Origin: Alphaproteobacteria bacterium
Lineage (GTDB): Bacteria; Pseudomonadota; Alphaproteobacteria; Rhodobacterales; Rhodobacteraceae
Reading direction: 5' to 3'
DNA: 5,884 nucleotides
Assembly (NCBI GenBank): GCA_030425945.1
Contig: JAUHZL010000199.1
Coordinates: 1 to 5,884 of the forward strand
In this document: piece by piece, positions 5,820 through 5,884 of the stretch
How positions within the stretch are numbered: the first letter of the stretch is position 1
Layout: each line of letters begins with the position of its first letter
Notes under the pieces: model-generated
Told to the model about the DNA's origin: nothing
Seen by the model: the letters and a program-made list of their open reading frames with translations, nothing else
Databases searched by the model: none
Position numbers and translations under genes: made by a program

Positions 5820-5884
5820 ATGAAGCACTACATCGCCGCCGCGGCGGTGGCGCTCGGCGTTGCCACGGCCGCGCCCGCCCTCGC
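5820..5884 (+). CDS. Exported protein, N-terminal signal peptide only (gene runs off the window)
   Basis: The visible 21 codons plus two bases encode MKHYIAAAAVALGVATAAPA followed by Leu and Ala. This is a classic Sec signal peptide: short basic start, hydrophobic Ala/Val/Leu core, and a probable signal-peptidase I site after the final A-L-A. There is no lipobox cysteine in view, so a soluble periplasmic protein is likelier than a lipoprotein. A strong RBS sits 8 bases upstream. It is divergent from the ThDP operon across a 135-base promoter region with a shared operator candidate. A solute-binding protein of a TRAP, tripartite tricarboxylate or ABC transporter would fit the context, but that is inference; nothing of the mature protein is visible. 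Confidence 0.75.
   Translation, partial: MKHYIAAAAVALGVATAAPAL

Noticed and set aside
5685..5828. 48-residue N-terminal extension of the ThDP enzyme
   Set aside because: It would cross the promoter, the operator palindrome and the divergent RBS. A good RBS and the normal family N-terminus occur at the Met at 5684.

Overview
The window is high-GC bacterial DNA with densely packed genes. Codon use, the proteins, and an intergenic element containing TTCTTGGCCGAAATACTCC next to G/C-run hairpins point to an alphaproteobacterium, most likely Rhodobacteraceae. The intergenic element is recognised from general familiarity with that family, not from a search.

Layout from left to right. (1) A plus-strand pair: an NAD(P)-dependent aldehyde dehydrogenase with a complete catalytic set (10-1446), then, after 30 bases, a membrane-anchored flotillin/YqiK-like SPFH protein with a long coiled coil (1477-3036). 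(2) A 222-base intergenic region between convergent genes. It holds a UUCG-loop hairpin, a five-copy 11-base tandem repeat, and a G/C-run double hairpin probably shared as a terminator by both strands. (3) A minus-strand two-gene operon. The first gene encodes a ThDP-dependent enzyme of the acetolactate synthase/benzoylformate decarboxylase superfamily (5684-3999). Its stop codon shares one base (TGATG) with the start of a TauE/SafE-family membrane transporter (3999-3259). (4) A 135-base AT-richer divergent promoter region. It has a good sigma70-type promoter for the ThDP operon and a 29-base imperfect palindrome that looks like an operator. (5) The first 65 bases of a divergent plus-strand gene that begins with a clean Sec signal peptide, so it encodes an exported protein, possibly a transport binding protein.

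A cautious reading is that the right half is a small regulated catabolic locus. An exported protein, perhaps a solute receptor, is divergent from an enzyme that would cleave a 2-oxo acid or similar substrate, and that enzyme is coupled to an anion exporter/permease. The ThDP enzyme could produce an aldehyde and the left-hand gene oxidises aldehydes, so a functional link is possible, but the two lie in opposite orientations and are not co-transcribed. The substrate cannot be read from the sequence. No RNA genes, CRISPR arrays, insertion sequences or phage genes were seen.
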